NCBI GenBank assembly: GCA_002690085.1
Contig: NZDM01000107.1
Span: forward strand, 1 to 9,114
Origin: Flavobacteriaceae bacterium
Lineage (GTDB): Bacteria > Bacteroidota > Bacteroidia > Flavobacteriales > Flavobacteriaceae
Length of the DNA: 9,114 nt
Reading direction: 5' to 3'
Shown here: positions 7,185 through 9,114 of the stretch, one piece after another
Layout of the letters: each line of letters begins with the position of its first letter
How positions within the stretch are numbered: the stretch's first letter is position 1
Translations under genes and position numbers: made by a program
Notes under the pieces: model-generated
Databases searched by the model: none
What the model was told of the DNA's origin: nothing
What the model saw: only the letters and a program-made list of their open reading frames with translations

Positions 7185-7287
7185 TTTATGACCCTTTTTT
7201 GGAAAGATCTTTTATTGTTTCTTCATTTTTTTATCAAGAGAAGTCCTGAGTAGTTAAACCGTGAATCTTCGCATAAATTAGTTGCCT

Positions 7288-7309
7288 TTTTCAAGGCTTT
7301 CGTTGAAAA
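7288..7309. repeat. Inverted repeat in the hmgA leader
   Basis: TTTTCAA (7288-7294) and TTGAAAA (7303-7309) form a perfect 7-base inverted repeat around an 8-base centre, ending 17 bases before the hmgA ATG. It could be a protein-binding site, as operators often flank aromatic catabolic operons, or a weak mRNA hairpin. The stem is AT-rich and has no following T-run, so it does not look like a terminator. Confidence 0.4.
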
Positions 7310-7326
7310 GTTAAAATTTATTTAAT

Positions 7327-8493
7327 ATGCCTTATTACCACAAGCTTGGGAACATTCCACCCAAAAAACATACACAATTTGAAAAACCCAACGGGGGGTT
7401 CTATTACGAACAACTTTTTGGAACGGTTGGATTTGATGGAATGGCTACGCTTTCTTATCACGAACAGCGTCCAACACAAGTGAAATCGATTGGGAAACAG
7501 TACAGTATTGCGCCAAAAATAGCGAAAACAAACAACATTCAATCGTATCGCCTTCGCGGCTTTGAAGTCGCTCCAAAAGCCGACTTTTTAGAGAGTAGAA
7601 GCATTGTTTTAACAAATTCCGATTGCAACATTATTTTGGCAGCTCCAAAAACATCCCTCACGGATTATTTTTATAAAAATTCGGATGCTGATGAGCTTAT
7701 TTTTGTCCATAGAGGCTCTGGAAAACTACGCAGTATGTTTGGGAATTTAGATTTTAAATATGGGGATTACTTGCTCATCCCAAGGGGAGTAATTTATCAA
7801 ATCCAATTTGATTCTGAAGATAATAGGTTATTTATTTTGGAATCTTACAGTCCTATTTATACCCCCAAGCGCTATCGCAATTGGTTTGGTCAGTTGCTGG
7901 AACATGCGCCCTATTGTGAACGTGACATCCGCCGTCCTCAGGAATTAGAAACATACAACCAGTCGGGCGATTTCACCGTAAAAATTAAAAAACAAAATCA
8001 GCTCATAGATATGGTGTATGCCTCCCATCCTTTTGATGTGGTGGGCTATGACGGTTACAATTATCCTTACGCCTTTTCCATTCACGATTTTGAACCTATT
8101 ACTGGGAGAATTCACCAACCACCTCCAGTACATCAGACTTTCGAAACCAACGCCTTGGTTGTTTGCAGTTTTGTCCCTCGCATATACGATTACCATCCCA
8201 AAGCCATCCCAGCCCCTTACAACCACAGCAATATTGACAGCGATGAGGTTTTGTATTATGTAGATGGGGATTTTATGAGTCGAAATGATGTTAAAGTCGG
8301 TCATATTTCATTACATCCTGCAGGGATTCCACATGGGCCACACCCAGGCGCCATGGAACGCAGTATTGGCCTTAAAGACACCAAAGAGTTGGCTGTAATG
8401 GTAGATACTTTTAAACCGCTTCAAGTCACAGAAGAAGCCCTCAAAATTTCTGACGAAGACTATTACAAGTCGTGGTTGGAAAATAACACTTAA
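7327..8493 (+). CDS. hmgA: Homogentisate 1,2-dioxygenase
   Basis: Iron(II) ring-cleaving dioxygenase that converts homogentisate to maleylacetoacetate in tyrosine and phenylalanine breakdown; cytoplasmic. The protein has 388 residues, the shorter form I would expect in Bacteroidetes (mammalian HGD is about 445). Family blocks run throughout: FGTVGFDGMATLSYH (31-45), DADELIFVHRGSGKLRSMFG (120-139), GDYLLIPRG (146-154), KRYRNWFGQLLEH (181-193), SHPFDVVGYDG (233-243) and GRIHQPPPVHQTFET (260-274). Likely iron ligands are H300 and a nearby acidic residue, probably E307, in NHSNIDSDEVLYY, plus H336 in IPHGPHPG. These are assigned by analogy to the His-Glu-His set of human HGD. The stop is followed 15 bases later by the ATG of the HppD gene, which makes its substrate. 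The ATG has an A/T-rich upstream sequence and no Shine-Dalgarno. Confidence 0.95.
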   Translation: MPYYHKLGNIPPKKHTQFEKPNGGFYYEQLFGTVGFDGMATLSYHEQRPTQVKSIGKQYSIAPKIAKTNNIQSYRLRGFEVAPKADFLESRSIVLTNSDCNIILAAPKTSLTDYFYKNSDADELIFVHRGSGKLRSMFGNLDFKYGDYLLIPRGVIYQIQFDSEDNRLFILESYSPIYTPKRYRNWFGQLLEHAPYCERDIRRPQELETYNQSGDFTVKIKKQNQLIDMVYASHPFDVVGYDGYNYPYAFSIHDFEPITGRIHQPPPVHQTFETNALVVCSFVPRIYDYHPKAIPAPYNHSNIDSDEVLYYVDGDFMSRNDVKVGHISLHPAGIPHGPHPGAMERSIGLKDTKELAVMVDTFKPLQVTEEALKISDEDYYKSWLENNT

Positions 8494-8508
8494 CATCTAA
8501 TTTTAGTT

Positions 8509-9114
8509 ATGAATAAATCCTTAAACTCTGTAGACTATGGTCATGAAAAAATTTTCGATGGTGCCCAAGATTTTTTACCCCTTCTTGGAACCGATTATGT
8601 CGAGCTATATGTTGGCAATGCAAAACAAGCAGCCCATTTTTATAAAACCGCTTTTGGCTTTCAATCCTTGGCCTACCGGGGTTTAGAAACGGGTTCAAAA
8701 GATGCGGTTAGTTATGTCCTAAAACAAGGAAAAATCAGATTGGTACTCACCACACCCTTGAACAGTAAATCCTCAATTAACGACCATTTGAGAAAACACG
8801 GCGATGGCGTAAAGGTCATTGCATTGTGTGTAGATGATGCGAGGGCTGCCCATGCAGAAACTACAAAACGTGGGGCAAAGTCTTATTTTATTCCTAAAGA
8901 AAGCCAGGATGATCATGGTGTGGTTATTACCTCTGGCATCTATACTTATGGGGAAACGGTTCACATTTTTGTAGAACGGAAAAATTATAAAGGTGTTTTT
9001 TTCCCAGGCTACGAAGTATGGAAATCAAATTACAATCCACCAAGCTCAGGCTTAAAGTTTATTGATCATATTGTTGGGAATGTAGGCTGGGGGGAAATGA
9101 ATACTTGGGTTAAA
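8509..9114 (+). CDS. hppD: 4-hydroxyphenylpyruvate dioxygenase, 3'-truncated
   Basis: Iron(II) enzyme that converts 4-hydroxyphenylpyruvate to homogentisate, the step before HmgA. The frame is open to the window end; 202 residues are visible, a little over half of the usual 350-390. The N-terminal glyoxalase-fold domain (about 27-155) begins LLGTDYVELYVGNAKQAAHFY, with FGF at 49-51 and SGIYTYGETVHIFVER near 142-157. The catalytic C-terminal domain starts with FIDHIVGNV (184-192), where H187 is the first iron ligand; the other two ligands lie beyond the window. The start ATG at 8509 opens straight into the conserved region, 15 bases after the hmgA stop, so the two genes very likely form one transcript. 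No Shine-Dalgarno is visible (TTTTAGTT precedes the ATG). Confidence 0.95.
   Translation, partial: MNKSLNSVDYGHEKIFDGAQDFLPLLGTDYVELYVGNAKQAAHFYKTAFGFQSLAYRGLETGSKDAVSYVLKQGKIRLVLTTPLNSKSSINDHLRKHGDGVKVIALCVDDARAAHAETTKRGAKSYFIPKESQDDHGVVITSGIYTYGETVHIFVERKNYKGVFFPGYEVWKSNYNPPSSGLKFIDHIVGNVGWGEMNTWVK

Noticed and set aside
7945..8304. A 119-codon open frame on the minus strand inside hmgA, plus several shorter antisense frames in hmgA, hppD and the patatin gene.
   Set aside because: They lie opposite strongly conserved family proteins, have no recognisable domain, and are expected by chance from codon use.

Overview
The window is an ordinary-looking chromosomal segment from a member of the Flavobacteriaceae (Bacteroidetes), probably marine or environmental. 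The evidence is AT-rich DNA, proteins that read like flavobacterial orthologues throughout, starts without Shine-Dalgarno sequences, and promoter-like TAnnTTTG boxes. This placement comes from recognising protein families by eye, not from a search. Coding density is high: eight genes, two of them cut by the window edges, and no gene-free stretch longer than about 170 bases. I see no tRNA, rRNA, CRISPR array, insertion sequence or phage gene.

Layout. (1) Positions 1-634, plus strand: lspA (lipoprotein signal peptidase), lacking only a few N-terminal residues. It runs tail-to-tail into the next operon with a 23-base overlap. (2) Positions 612-3015, minus strand: a tightly packed operon, transcribed rimK, then an M14-family zinc hydrolase of the AstE/aspartoacylase type, then 5-formyltetrahydrofolate cyclo-ligase. 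The junctions overlap by 1 and 4 bases. (3) Positions 3016-3104: an 89-base divergent promoter region shared by rimK and uvrC, with a small perfect inverted repeat on the uvrC promoter. (4) Positions 3105-7158, plus strand: uvrC, overlapped by 11 bases by a patatin-type phospholipase fused to a POTRA domain and an outer-membrane barrel. (5) Positions 7159-7326: a 168-base leader with a promoter-like box and a hairpin. (6) Positions 7327-9114, plus strand: homogentisate 1,2-dioxygenase followed by 4-hydroxyphenylpyruvate dioxygenase (cut by the window end), two consecutive steps of tyrosine breakdown.

How the genes work together. RimK ligates glutamate to protein C-termini, and its partner belongs to a zinc-hydrolase clan that includes enzymes removing glutamate or acyl groups. 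They may form an add/remove pair, though this is inference. HppD makes homogentisate and HmgA opens its ring. The uvrC/patatin overlap suggests translational coupling without an obvious functional link.

The most unusual point is in UvrC. All catalytic residues are present, but the four-cysteine motif expected between the GIY-YIG and UVR domains (the [4Fe-4S] cluster ligands) is missing from an otherwise intact reading frame. I did not find a clearly new multi-gene system here.
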